A stretch of DNA of 32,376 bases from Hellea sp. (GTDB taxonomy: Bacteria; Pseudomonadota; Alphaproteobacteria; Caulobacterales; Maricaulaceae), in contig JAHDHS010000027.1 in the NCBI GenBank assembly GCA_020631215.1, positions 1 through 32,376 of the forward strand. Direction: 5' to 3'. The first letter of the stretch is position 1. Every line of letters begins with the position of its first letter. The translations under genes were made by a program, and so were the position numbers. The notes under the pieces were generated by a model that saw nothing but the letters and a program-made list of their open reading frames with translations, made no database searches and had not been told where the DNA came from. Shown here one piece after another: positions 9,246 to 17,079 of the stretch.

Positions 9246-10052
9246 ATGAGCCAGACTAAAAACCCTCTCATGCTGATCACAGGGGCGTCTGCCGGTATCG
9301 GCGCGGCGCTGGCGCGGGAATATGCGGCGCGGGGATGGGATCTGGTTTTGGTCGCCCGCCGGATTGACCGGCTTGAGGCTCTGGGCGCAAAACTCTCCGA
9401 AGAGTTCGGCATAGAAACCCACAGCCTCCAAGCGGACCTGTTTGACAAACACGCCGCCGATAAACTTATCAGCTCCCTGAAGGCCAAAAGACTAAAACCG
9501 GACGGGCTGATCAATAATGCGGGTTATGGTCATCCGGGCACCTATATGGACAGTGAGTGGGAAGACCACGCCAATTTCATCCATCTGATGCTGACCCTGC
9601 CCTCAGAGCTCGCACGCAAGCTCGCGCCGGATATGGTCAAAAACGGCTTTGGCCGGATCATGAATGTGGCGAGCCTCGCGGCGCATCTGCCTGGCTCTCG
9701 CGGGCATACATTATACGCCGCCGTGAAATCCTATCTGGTGAAATTCAGCCAAAGCCTTAATATGGAACTGGACGGCACGGGCGTGCATGTCAGCGCGCTC
9801 TGCCCGGGTTTTGTCTTTACCGAATTCCACGATGTGAACGGTACGCGCGAGGCGATGAACAAGCTGCCCGCCTATATGATGATGGACGCAGAGGAATGCG
9901 CCGAGTTGGCCGCCGAGGCGCTGGAGCGCAATAAGGCCGTCTTTATCACAGGCCGCGTCAACCGCGCCATTGCCATGCTGGGCCGCTTGCTGCCGACCGA
10001 AATGGCGCAGAATTACATGAATAAAAACTCCGAGAAATTCCGAAAGACCTAA
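9246..10052 (+). CDS. Short-chain dehydrogenase/reductase (SDR)
   Basis: A 268-residue classical SDR oxidoreductase, probably NADP-dependent because an arginine pair (ARR, residues 37-39) follows the second strand. The cofactor loop TGASAGIG is at residues 12-19, the NNAG motif at 90-93, and the catalytic set is Ser143, Tyr157 and Lys161. The C-terminal 30 residues (RAIAMLGRLLPTEMAQNYM) are moderately hydrophobic and may touch the membrane, as in DltE/YqjQ-like SDRs. The substrate cannot be read from the sequence. Five bases separate its stop from pyrF, so they are probably cotranscribed, although a functional link is not obvious. Confidence 0.88.
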   Translation: MSQTKNPLMLITGASAGIGAALAREYAARGWDLVLVARRIDRLEALGAKLSEEFGIETHSLQADLFDKHAADKLISSLKAKRLKPDGLINNAGYGHPGTYMDSEWEDHANFIHLMLTLPSELARKLAPDMVKNGFGRIMNVASLAAHLPGSRGHTLYAAVKSYLVKFSQSLNMELDGTGVHVSALCPGFVFTEFHDVNGTREAMNKLPAYMMMDAEECAELAAEALERNKAVFITGRVNRAIAMLGRLLPTEMAQNYMNKNSEKFRKT

Positions 10053-10057
10053 GCCTG

Positions 10058-10759
10058 ATGCCTGACACAACGCCCAAAAGTGATCCGCGCCTTTTCGTGG
10101 CGCTTGATTTGCCGACGATTGATGAAGCCCGGGACATGGTCGCGGCGCTGGGCAATGCGGTGGACAGCTATAAAATCGGCTTGCAGCTTCTGCCCATTGG
10201 CGGAACGGAATTCGGGAAGGAATTAAAGGCCCAAGGCAAAAATGTGTTTCTGGATTTCAAACTGCATGACATTGGCGCGACGGTGGAAAAGGCCACCCGC
10301 TCCATTTCGGCGCTGGGCGCGGATTTACTCACCGTCCATGCCCGGCCCGATGTTATGCGCGCCGCCGCGACGGGGCGCGAAGGCAGCCGCCTGAAAATTC
10401 TGGGCGTGACAGTTTTAACCTCGCTCGACCGGCAGGCCCTGCGCGATATTGGCTATAATGACAATGCCGAAGATCTGGTGCTGCGCCGGGTGCAACAGGC
10501 GCTGGCCGCCGGAATAGACGGTGTCGTCGCCAGCCCGCTGGAAGCCGCCGCCATCCGCGCGCAAGTGCCGGACAGCTTTCTGGTCGTCACCCCCGGTGTG
10601 CGTCCGGCAGGGGCGGATAAAGGCGATCAAAAACGCGTCGCCACGCCATCAGCGGCTCTAAAATCCGGCGCCACCCACCTCGTCATAGGCCGCCCGATTA
10701 CTCAGGCAGACAACCCCCGCACCGCCGCCCAAGCCATCACGCGGGAGATGTTGGGGTAG
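10058..10759 (+). CDS. pyrF: Orotidine 5'-phosphate decarboxylase
   Basis: Cytoplasmic TIM-barrel enzyme that converts OMP to UMP, the last step of pyrimidine synthesis. The 233-residue product carries the signature DFKLHDI at residues 66-72, with catalytic Lys68 and Asp71. It also has RLFVALDLPT at the first strand, LTVHARP near 95, and VVTPGVRP plus HLVIGRPI in the C-terminal phosphate-binding part. Length is normal for the short bacterial type. It follows the SDR gene by five bases. The 108 bases after it, up to the opposing VOC gene, hold no convincing terminator. Confidence 0.96.
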   Translation: MPDTTPKSDPRLFVALDLPTIDEARDMVAALGNAVDSYKIGLQLLPIGGTEFGKELKAQGKNVFLDFKLHDIGATVEKATRSISALGADLLTVHARPDVMRAAATGREGSRLKILGVTVLTSLDRQALRDIGYNDNAEDLVLRRVQQALAAGIDGVVASPLEAAAIRAQVPDSFLVVTPGVRPAGADKGDQKRVATPSAALKSGATHLVIGRPITQADNPRTAAQAITREMLG

Positions 10760-10867
10760 GGGCGCTCAACCCCCAAAGGTCACTCGCGTAACTCTCCGCG
10801 CCTCCCGGCAATGGGATGAGGCGATCACCCGCCTGACAAAACATGGAGAGGACTGATCGCGGGAAAC

Positions 10868-11272
10868 TTACGCGACCGTCTCGCCAAAGCCCAAACGATT
10901 GCCAAACGGGTCTGCAATACGGAAATCCCGCATGCCCCATGGCCGGTCTTGCAGTTCCATATCAATCTGCACGCCATGCGCTTGGCACCTGTCGTAAAGC
11001 GCATCAACACCGCTCATGGGAATGTAGATAAACCCGGTGCCGGTTTGGCCGATATGAGGATCGGTAATGAGATGGAATTCAAATGCGCCGGAACGCGCTC
11101 CAACGCCGACCCTCACCTCAGGCTCACCTTCACTTAAGCTATAGCCCCATTTTTTCTCAAAACCCAACACGTGGCAGTAAAATTGCGTCGCCTCCGCCAG
11201 ATCGCTCACCAGCAAAGCGGGGTGGGCGTCGTGATAGGTCACAGGGATTTCTACATTTGCGGGTTCGGGCAT
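10868..11272 (-). CDS. VOC (glyoxalase/bleomycin resistance) family protein
   Basis: A 134-residue protein with two beta-alpha-beta-beta-beta halves typical of the vicinal oxygen chelate fold. The first half opens with HPALLVSDLAEATQFYCHVLGF and the second with TGFIYIPMSGVDALYDRCQ; the usual ending DPFGNRLGF is present near the C-terminus. Such proteins bind a metal or a small ligand and range from glyoxalases to antibiotic-binding proteins; the substrate cannot be inferred. The ending PWGMRDFRIADPFGN is the bleomycin-resistance-like subtype. It is convergent with pyrF and appears to be a single-gene unit. Confidence 0.85.
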   Translation of the reverse strand: MPEPANVEIPVTYHDAHPALLVSDLAEATQFYCHVLGFEKKWGYSLSEGEPEVRVGVGARSGAFEFHLITDPHIGQTGTGFIYIPMSGVDALYDRCQAHGVQIDMELQDRPWGMRDFRIADPFGNRLGFGETVA

Positions 11273-11523
11273 GACGCGATGTTACGACTATTTTGCAAAA
11301 AAGACCACCCGCCCATCTCTCTGCGCCTCCCTGCGCAGGCAGGAACGCAGGGGTAAGCGGAAAAGGGGGAGTGGCGAGACACGCGGTGCATTCTCAAAGG
11401 GGAAGTTAGCACAATGTCTCAACCTTATACGATTTTAAGCCGATTAACGCAGCATTGCAATTAGGTGGTTTTGAGCACTTCTGTTAATGAGAGTTTTCGT
11501 TATTACTTTTTTGTCTGCGCATT
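11273..11523 (+). other. Gene-free region upstream of the orphan gene
   Basis: About 250 bases without a supported gene. The first 80 or so are GC-rich and include the 10-bp palindrome CCTGCGCAGG near 11333-11342, followed by GCAGGAACGCAGGGG, which looks like a degenerate end of a dispersed alphaproteobacterial palindrome. The rest becomes AT-rich toward 11523 and should hold the promoter of the gene at 11524, but no clear -35/-10 pair can be chosen. Confidence 0.4.
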
Positions 11524-12999
11524 ATGAATCATTCTATCGTTATTATATGTGTTTTAGTAGCCTTGACCTTGCTTGTAATCGTCAGCGTACTTTCTAATAA
11601 ATCGCGGCAGAGAAAAAATCCGCGAAGCGAAAATTCTTTCGATATGATTTCCGATAAGGCGGTTAAGGAATTTCTTTCAGATGTAACGTCAGATGACCCC
11701 GCGACATTATCAGCCCTCAATACAGCTTTTGATGACCCAAAGGTTATCCCATTCGATTTCGATAATGAGTCACGAGCTTATGCCTTTGTTGGACATTCCC
11801 TGACGGTCACAAATCGCATGAAAGAGGTCGATTGGGCTGTAGGAGAAATTGCAATTTTTGATTACTTCAAGGCCTTGTTTGAAATGAATGACATAAAAAT
11901 ACCGGAACATATAGAATATTACCTCATTGCAAAAGAAGCCGAAATCAAACGAGGTGAAGCCCCCGAACTCGTTGCTGCTTTACTTCGTGAAACGGCAAAT
12001 AAAGCCGGTTATGAAATCTTGCACCTGAATGCTGGTGACGACCAATTCCGCTTTCTCTTGGCTCCGTTGGAAATGGCCCAAAAATGGAATGGCGCGGCGT
12101 TGGGAAAATTTATTAAAGTCGAAATTCCAAAGTGGAAGGCTCCGTCAGATATCGCCGATTTTAAAGTCAAGAAACAACGCCGGGAACCGAGATCAAAGCT
12201 TGTAAGGCACCTTCAAAAACAAAGTGAAAGAGCACAGCGTGAAGAAGATTATACAGGGATATTTATGGATAAGAAAGCTACCCTCATCGCTGCGTTAGAA
12301 GAAAGCAATTATCAAGAAGAAGATACTCGCGAATTTCGAAATGCAATGAATGGACACGGCTTCGCAATTGCCTTGTTTGACATAACCGCAAAGAGCCTAG
12401 GCAATAATTATTACGTAAAAGACTTTGACTTCAAGGCTTATTCATTGGGTCTTTATTACAAAATGCTGGCACCACGAACTAGTAAGTTTCTCGATGGAGG
12501 CATGAGCATTGTTTCGGTGCCAACTTATGTAATGTTTTCACTCACAGGAAAATTGAGTGGGGAGAAAATTTGGACACATTATGCAAATCCTTACATCCAA
12601 AAGCTTCTTGCAAGCCAAAAAGATGACCTCCAAAGAATTTCATCTCAATTTCCGCTTATGTCACTTTTGATTGAAGAGGATAACCTCGCCGAGAAAGCTC
12701 ATGATTTATTATCTGAGTCTTACAAAATTGATACGCGAACGGAACCGAAACGCCTTTATGAAGCGATGATAGAAGACCGCATTCGTTACACAAGGCTTCT
12801 GCCGGATTTACACATGTCTATTTATTCGAGCCCTCCTTTGAGTTTCATACCACTTGAAATTCTATATGTGAGTACATTGATCGACTTGCCATTATCTGAC
12901 GACTTAGTGTTTTTGCGAGATAAGCTTATTAATTTACCCATTGAAACGGATGATGGTATTATTGCATTGGAGAGATATTTGGCGGAAGCGGGCAAATAA
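11524..12999 (+). CDS. Orphan protein with an N-terminal membrane anchor
   Basis: A 491-residue protein that I do not recognise. Residues 4-24 (SIVIICVLVALTLLVIVSVLS) form one transmembrane segment followed by a basic stretch (KSRQRKNPR), so by the positive-inside rule the body is probably cytoplasmic. The body is mostly charged and helical. It includes an acidic region rich in Asp/Glu near 55-75, a basic linker at about 217-240 (VKKQRREPRSK), and a helical second half with LFDITAKSLGNNYYVKDFDFKAYSLGLYY. No catalytic motif stands out. Codon and base use are visibly AT-richer than in the neighbours pyrF and rsmB, which suggests horizontal acquisition. It stands alone: no partner gene in the same direction is close, and a bidirectional-looking terminator lies about 120 bp downstream. 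Start chosen at ATG 11524; no strong Shine-Dalgarno is visible. Confidence 0.75.
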   Translation: MNHSIVIICVLVALTLLVIVSVLSNKSRQRKNPRSENSFDMISDKAVKEFLSDVTSDDPATLSALNTAFDDPKVIPFDFDNESRAYAFVGHSLTVTNRMKEVDWAVGEIAIFDYFKALFEMNDIKIPEHIEYYLIAKEAEIKRGEAPELVAALLRETANKAGYEILHLNAGDDQFRFLLAPLEMAQKWNGAALGKFIKVEIPKWKAPSDIADFKVKKQRREPRSKLVRHLQKQSERAQREEDYTGIFMDKKATLIAALEESNYQEEDTREFRNAMNGHGFAIALFDITAKSLGNNYYVKDFDFKAYSLGLYYKMLAPRTSKFLDGGMSIVSVPTYVMFSLTGKLSGEKIWTHYANPYIQKLLASQKDDLQRISSQFPLMSLLIEEDNLAEKAHDLLSESYKIDTRTEPKRLYEAMIEDRIRYTRLLPDLHMSIYSSPPLSFIPLEILYVSTLIDLPLSDDLVFLRDKLINLPIETDDGIIALERYLAEAGK

Positions 13000-13118
13000 A
13001 TTACCATTTCATGGCAACCCCAAAATAGATCGGCGGAACGATTGAGTGCCTTGCTCTAGGCTTTTTTAGGCCGCTCATCCACCTTCCCTTTCGCCCCCAC
13101 ACCCACACCCACAACAAA

Positions 13119-13144
13119 AAACCCGCTGCGGGGGCAGCGGGTTT
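13119..13144. terminator. Intrinsic terminator, probably bidirectional
   Basis: Perfect 11-bp inverted repeat (13119-13129 and 13134-13144) around a GGGG/CCCC loop. On the minus strand it is followed by TTTTTTG and terminates the gene at 13171-13797. On the plus strand TATCTTTTTC follows, so it can also end transcription from the gene stopping at 12999. Confidence 0.85.
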
Positions 13145-13170
13145 ATCTTTTTCATGAGATCGCTTTGGCC

Positions 13171-13797
13171 TTACCAGCAGCGGGGGCGCGGCATGGGGCG
13201 GGGGCCGTGGTGATACGCATATCCGCCGCAATTCATGCCATAATTATACATGGGCACGGCCACCGGCACCGGATAGCGCACATAGATGATCGGACGTACC
13301 ACACGAATGTAATTTGTCTGCGGCACATGTTTGACCACATTGTAACAGCCCAAAACGCGTCCGCCTTCAGGGTTGTGAATGCTGCCGGGGCAGGCTGTGC
13401 CTTGCAGAAACTCACCTGCGCCCAGACCGGGGACGGAGGTTGTCGAGCCTGAGAAGCCATACATTTGCACATCGCCGCCGACATATGTGTCAGAAATAGA
13501 GCCGCTGCCATAGGCTGCGCTGGCTTGGGCGTCGCTCATCACGCTGCCATAGCTGACCGAAGGGTTGAAAGTTCCGGGCAATGTCACAGCGCCATAGCTT
13601 GGCGCGGCAGTGTAAGTCCCGCCATAAGCCATACCGCCTTGCGCGCTTTCATAGCCATAAGACGATCCGGCATGGCCGACATAGCTGTTACCGGACGAAC
13701 AATAAGTTGAGCCATTGCTGCAACCGGCAGACGCGGTTGAGGCAAAAGCAGTTGTCGCCAACATAATCGCGGCGCTTTTAAGAATACGGGACATCAT
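13171..13797 (-). CDS. Exported Gly/Ser/Tyr-rich protein (paralogue A)
   Basis: A 208-residue exported protein. The signal peptide is residues 1-24 (MMSRILKSAAIMLATTAFAS then TASA|G). The mature part is low-complexity, rich in Gly, Ser and Tyr, and has several cysteines (26, 33, 136, 151, 190, 207). Residues 66-83 (PSYGAVTLPGTFNPSVSY) recur almost unchanged in the neighbouring exported protein. Both proteins also share a C-terminal Pro/Val stretch (VRYPVPVAVPMY), a following Cys-Gly, and a His/Pro-rich end. GGGTGGG lies upstream of the tandem ATG ATG start. It is followed by a strong terminator, and the neighbour lies 166 bp upstream in the same direction. Function unknown; a secreted matrix, appendage or surface-layer component is inferred from composition. 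Confidence 0.75.
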   Translation of the reverse strand: MMSRILKSAAIMLATTAFASTASAGCSNGSTYCSSGNSYVGHAGSSYGYESAQGGMAYGGTYTAAPSYGAVTLPGTFNPSVSYGSVMSDAQASAAYGSGSISDTYVGGDVQMYGFSGSTTSVPGLGAGEFLQGTACPGSIHNPEGGRVLGCYNVVKHVPQTNYIRVVRPIIYVRYPVPVAVPMYNYGMNCGGYAYHHGPRPMPRPRCW

Positions 13798-13918
13798 GAA
13801 CCCACCCTTTCACATTTAGACGTTTTTCACGCTTAAGCTTTTGAAAAGCAAAAGGCGTGCCAAACCAACTTGTTTCACCAAATAGGGGAATTTTTTCCCT
13901 CTGTTATTTTGTTTGACC

Positions 13919-13936
13919 GCCGCCCAGATGGGCGGC
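13919..13936 (-). terminator. Possible terminator hairpin after paralogue B
   Basis: A 7-bp GC stem (13919-13925 with 13930-13936) around AGAT, 28 bases past the stop of the gene at 13964-15133. It lacks a U-tract on the minus strand, so it may only attenuate transcription or act as a processing signal. Confidence 0.3.
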
Positions 13937-13963
13937 CGCCATGATCTATTTTTACTGGCCCTC

Positions 13964-15133
13964 TTAATACACCCAGGGGCCAGGACTGGCCGGAAATGGT
14001 CCCGGCGTGACGGGCGGTTTCGGGGCCATATGGCCTTGCGGACCGTGTGCATGCGGGACTGGCATAGTGCCGCAATATGGCACGTGAACGGGGGTCGGCA
14101 CCGGCACGGGCACGCCGACCACCGGATTGACGACCTTCTGGTCAACCTTGCGTTTGCAAATCACTTGTGTCGCGACTGTGCTGCCAAAGGCGGTCATGCC
14201 GGCTGTTTTCTCCCAATAGGTGCCATCCGGCCCGATATTGGAAGTGTAAGTATTACCACCCTGATAGCTCGGGCTCATGGCGGGCAGGCCGGGTGTCTCG
14301 CGCAGGATTGTCTGCGGCGCGCCGCCGTCATAGGCCACGCCCGGGCCGCTTAGAACCGCCGGAGGCACAGGGCCGTAGCTGCCAGCTCCGTAAGAGCTTG
14401 CTCCGCCAACAGATCCGACCGCGCCGTAAGACATGGACGGTGAAAATGTTCCCGGAAGGGTCACAGCCCCATAGGCCGGGGCCGCGCCCACCATAGAAGG
14501 CGTCGGCGCTGTTCCGCCCAGGACGGTCGATTGCGGCACTGTGCGGCCTGAATCCAGAACGGCTTGCGCGGCGGCCGGATCGCGAACGACTTTGGAGGTC
14601 GGGACATAGGCGATGCCCGCCACCAGGGTCGCATCCCCATAAGTGCGCGGCGTAAATTTGGACGGATCATAGCCTTTGCCGACCCATTTGCGCAGTTGCA
14701 CAGGGCGCTGCACGATCGGCGCAGGGGCCGGGGCAGGCGCGACAAAGACAGGTGCTGGCATTGGGGGAGGGGGCGGTGCCATCTCCACATGAACTGGCGT
14801 ACCCACATCCTGACGGCAATAAGCGGTCGAGGTAGGGTGACAGCCTTTGGTAAAGGCGGACGGCGCATCGGAAAGGCCGGCATTTGGCATCATGCCGTGA
14901 ACGCGTGTGATCGACACATTCGGTGCGCGCTGAAAATCGATGGAGCGGAAATGACCCATAGGCGGCGTATTGCGCACAGTCATCGGCCCAAATCTTGCGG
15001 GGTGATCATTGATCACTTTCACGCCCATATCGCAATTCGCGCCGCTGCTGCAATGTCCGGCCAAAGCGGCTCCGCTCATTGACAGGCTTCCCACAAGGCT
15101 CAGCGCCCCGGCTACTAAAATTTTATTCGGCAT
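13964..15133 (-). CDS. Exported Pro/Gly-rich protein (paralogue B)
   Basis: A 389-residue exported protein. The ATG at 15133 has GGGAGAGG five bases upstream; a longer frame from a TTG at 15148 would place the start inside this ribosome binding site. The signal peptide is residues 1-26 (cleavage ALA|GHCSS). The mature part has cysteines at 28, 34, 98 and 106, a proline run (PPPPPMPAPVFVAPAPAPAP, residues 120-139), and a segment around 149-205 with predicted regular structure. Residues 219-236 (PAYGAVTLPGTFSPSMSY) nearly match a segment of the downstream exported protein, and GPDGTYWEKTAG follows near 301-312. The C-terminus has the shared Pro/Val stretch, a CG pair and a His/Pro-rich tail. 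No known family is recognised. The two genes are probably an ancient duplication with a related envelope role. Confidence 0.75.
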   Translation of the reverse strand: MPNKILVAGALSLVGSLSMSGAALAGHCSSGANCDMGVKVINDHPARFGPMTVRNTPPMGHFRSIDFQRAPNVSITRVHGMMPNAGLSDAPSAFTKGCHPTSTAYCRQDVGTPVHVEMAPPPPPMPAPVFVAPAPAPAPIVQRPVQLRKWVGKGYDPSKFTPRTYGDATLVAGIAYVPTSKVVRDPAAAQAVLDSGRTVPQSTVLGGTAPTPSMVGAAPAYGAVTLPGTFSPSMSYGAVGSVGGASSYGAGSYGPVPPAVLSGPGVAYDGGAPQTILRETPGLPAMSPSYQGGNTYTSNIGPDGTYWEKTAGMTAFGSTVATQVICKRKVDQKVVNPVVGVPVPVPTPVHVPYCGTMPVPHAHGPQGHMAPKPPVTPGPFPASPGPWVY

Positions 15134-15206
15134 ATTTGCCTCTCCCAATCTTGCCCCACCCGGAGCGTCAAAAACTCGTGGAGCTTTGGGAGGAACGGCC
15201 TAGACG

Positions 15207-15404
15207 TTAAAAGTCATAAGCAATCCCGCCGCGTTCCCAATCGCCATAGCGTGTGGGTTCCGCTCCTTTCGGACCGTGTTTTTCGGTGGGACGGGATTGA
15301 GCGTTTGCTGCGGCTTCGCGCCGGGCCTTCGCCTCAGCCAAGGCCCGCTTTGCTGCCGGGCTTAGCTCTTTTTTTGGTGAAGTCGTTTCGGGCTTATCGG
15401 TCAT
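15207..15404 (-). CDS. Succinate dehydrogenase assembly factor 4 (DUF1674)
   Basis: A 65-residue protein. Its C-terminus (GPKGAEPTRYGDWERGGIAYDF, read in two parts as GPKGAEPTRYGDW and ERGGIAYDF) is the DUF1674/SDHAF4 signature. In the mitochondrial homologue this factor binds flavinylated SdhA and helps join it to SdhB during complex II assembly. The first 40 residues are a charged Lys/Ala/Glu helix, as in other bacterial members. It lies divergent from rsmB with 265 bases between them; this neighbourhood (DUF1674 next to rsmB) is common in alphaproteobacteria. The sdh genes themselves are not in the window. The ribosome binding site is weak (CAGG before CTT and ATG). Confidence 0.88.
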   Translation of the reverse strand: MTDKPETTSPKKELSPAAKRALAEAKARREAAANAQSRPTEKHGPKGAEPTRYGDWERGGIAYDF

Positions 15405-15669
15405 AAGCCTGATCTAATCTCACCTTTGTCTCCCGTCAAACCGTTACGCACAGCCTGACCGCCATCGATATCCATGCCACATCACAGGATAGGTCCGGCG
15501 TCTGGTTCTGATACAGTAAGAGCGATAAAATTCGATTAATCCGGCCTTTGTAGAAAATTTACCATAAGGCAGGTCAAAAATTAACCTTAAACGGCTCGAA
15601 AATACGCCAAATTGAGCTGTTTTCGAGGGTGGCTTCCTGCTAGGGGCGGCCCATGACAGAGGTTCAAAT

Positions 15670-16995
15670 ATGACAGAGACGCGTGCCCTACCGGCCTCCA
15701 TCCTTGCGCGGCGGGCAGCTGCGACGGCCATGACCGCTATCCTGGCGGATCAGGAGGCTCTGGAAACGGCGCTGGAAAATCAGCAGGATTATCAAGGGCT
15801 TGACAGCCGTGACCGGGCCTTTGCGCGTATGATTGTGGCGACGACTTGCCGTCATCACGGCCAGATCACCAAGGCGCTCGCGCCCTTTATCCGCAAGACG
15901 CCGCCCATCGCCGTGACGGCGATCCTCCAGACCGCCACGGCCCAGATATTATTTCTGAAAACGCCGCCCCATGCCGCCGTCGGGGAAACCGTTAACGTGT
16001 TGAAATCAAAGCCTTTTACGCGGGGCTTTGCCAATATGGGCAATGCGATTTTACGGCAGGTCGTCAAGGAAGGCCCCAAGCTGGCCCTCGCGGTTGCCCC
16101 CCGCGAAAACATCCCCGGCTGGATCCGCGGCGCCTGGGAAAGGGCCTATGGCCGCGCTGAACTGCGCAAAATGGCCGTGCAGCTAATGAAGGATCCGCCC
16201 TTGGATTTGTCGGTCAAATCGGACGCAGATGGCTGGGTCGAGCGTTTGCAGGGCGTGAAAATATCTAATGATACCATACGCTTAGATCATGCCGGCCATG
16301 TCTCCGCTCTGGACGGGTTTGAGGCAGGTCAGTGGTGGGTTCAGGACATCGCCGCCTCATTACCGGTCACCCTTATGGAAGATATTTTGGGCGGGCTGGC
16401 GGGCAAAGACATTCTGGATATGTGCGCTGCACCCGGCGGCAAGACCTTACAGCTCGCCTCCAAGGGCGCTAAAGTCACTGCGCTGGATAAATCTGATAAC
16501 CGATTGAAAAGACTACAGGAAAACTTGCAGCGGACGCATTTAGAGGCGGATATTGTCTGCGAAGATGCGTTAAATTGGACGCCAAAACGTCAATTTGATG
16601 CCATTCTGCTCGACGCCCCCTGCTCCGCCACAGGCACCTTCCGCCGTCATCCGGATGTTTTGTTGAACCGAACACCCAAAGACGTTTCAAAACTGGTCAA
16701 ATTACAGGGAAAAATGCTGCGAAAAGCTGCGACTATGCTGAAACCCGGTGGTGTATTGATCTATGCCGTCTGTTCGCTCCAGCCAGAGGAGAGTCAGCCG
16801 CAAATCACTCGCTTTATAGCAGAGTTGCCAGAATTTCGCCTTATTCCGGTGACAGGAATTAAAGGTCTATCTCTGCCTAAGGCTCGGTTTGACGGCGGAA
16901 TGGTCAGAACATTGCCGTCTGATCTACCGGAAATGGGGGGAATGGACGGGTTTTTTATCGCGGCGATCAAGCGCGCAGAGCTGGAAGAAGGTTAG
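15670..16995 (+). CDS. rsmB: 16S rRNA (cytosine-5-)-methyltransferase RsmB
   Basis: A 441-residue member of the Sun/RsmB/NOL1 family, which methylates C967 of 16S rRNA using S-adenosylmethionine. Residues 5-135 form the NusB-like RNA-binding domain (LDSRDRAFARMIV near 44-56). The Rossmann methyltransferase domain follows, with the SAM loop CAAPGGKT at 252-259, DAPCSATG around Cys318, and AVCSLQPEES around Cys368. In this family the two cysteines are the release residue and the covalent nucleophile respectively. The ATG is preceded by GAGG at seven bases. It heads the run toward rpe and purH, but an exported-protein gene with its own promoter and terminator is wedged in before rpe. The RsmB assignment is by family; the target base is inferred. 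Confidence 0.93.
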   Translation: MTETRALPASILARRAAATAMTAILADQEALETALENQQDYQGLDSRDRAFARMIVATTCRHHGQITKALAPFIRKTPPIAVTAILQTATAQILFLKTPPHAAVGETVNVLKSKPFTRGFANMGNAILRQVVKEGPKLALAVAPRENIPGWIRGAWERAYGRAELRKMAVQLMKDPPLDLSVKSDADGWVERLQGVKISNDTIRLDHAGHVSALDGFEAGQWWVQDIAASLPVTLMEDILGGLAGKDILDMCAAPGGKTLQLASKGAKVTALDKSDNRLKRLQENLQRTHLEADIVCEDALNWTPKRQFDAILLDAPCSATGTFRRHPDVLLNRTPKDVSKLVKLQGKMLRKAATMLKPGGVLIYAVCSLQPEESQPQITRFIAELPEFRLIPVTGIKGLSLPKARFDGGMVRTLPSDLPEMGGMDGFFIAAIKRAELEEG

Positions 16996-16999
16996 TATC

Positions 17000-17027
17000 T
17001 TTGTAAACACGGTATTAACCATATAAT
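17000..17027 (+). promoter_or_regulatory. Putative promoter of the repeat-protein gene
   Basis: TATAAT at 17022-17027 is a perfect -10 box, with a TTTGTA/TTGTAA -35-like element 15-16 bases upstream. It lies just after the rsmB stop and about 53 bases before the chosen start of the next gene, so that gene is probably transcribed on its own. Confidence 0.5.
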
Positions 17028-17079
17028 GGTCTAAGTTTTGCACAAACAACGCCATGTGTATCAAAATGGGAGGCTCCGA

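Noticed and set aside
10760-10867. A terminator between pyrF and the VOC gene (AGGCG...CGCCT near 10817-10832)
   Set aside because: Only five base pairs and no T-run on either strand.
14564-15082. A long plus-strand frame opposite the exported Pro/Gly-rich protein
   Set aside because: It is His/Arg/Gly-rich without structure and is a mirror of a GC-rich gene with a good ribosome binding site and signal peptide.
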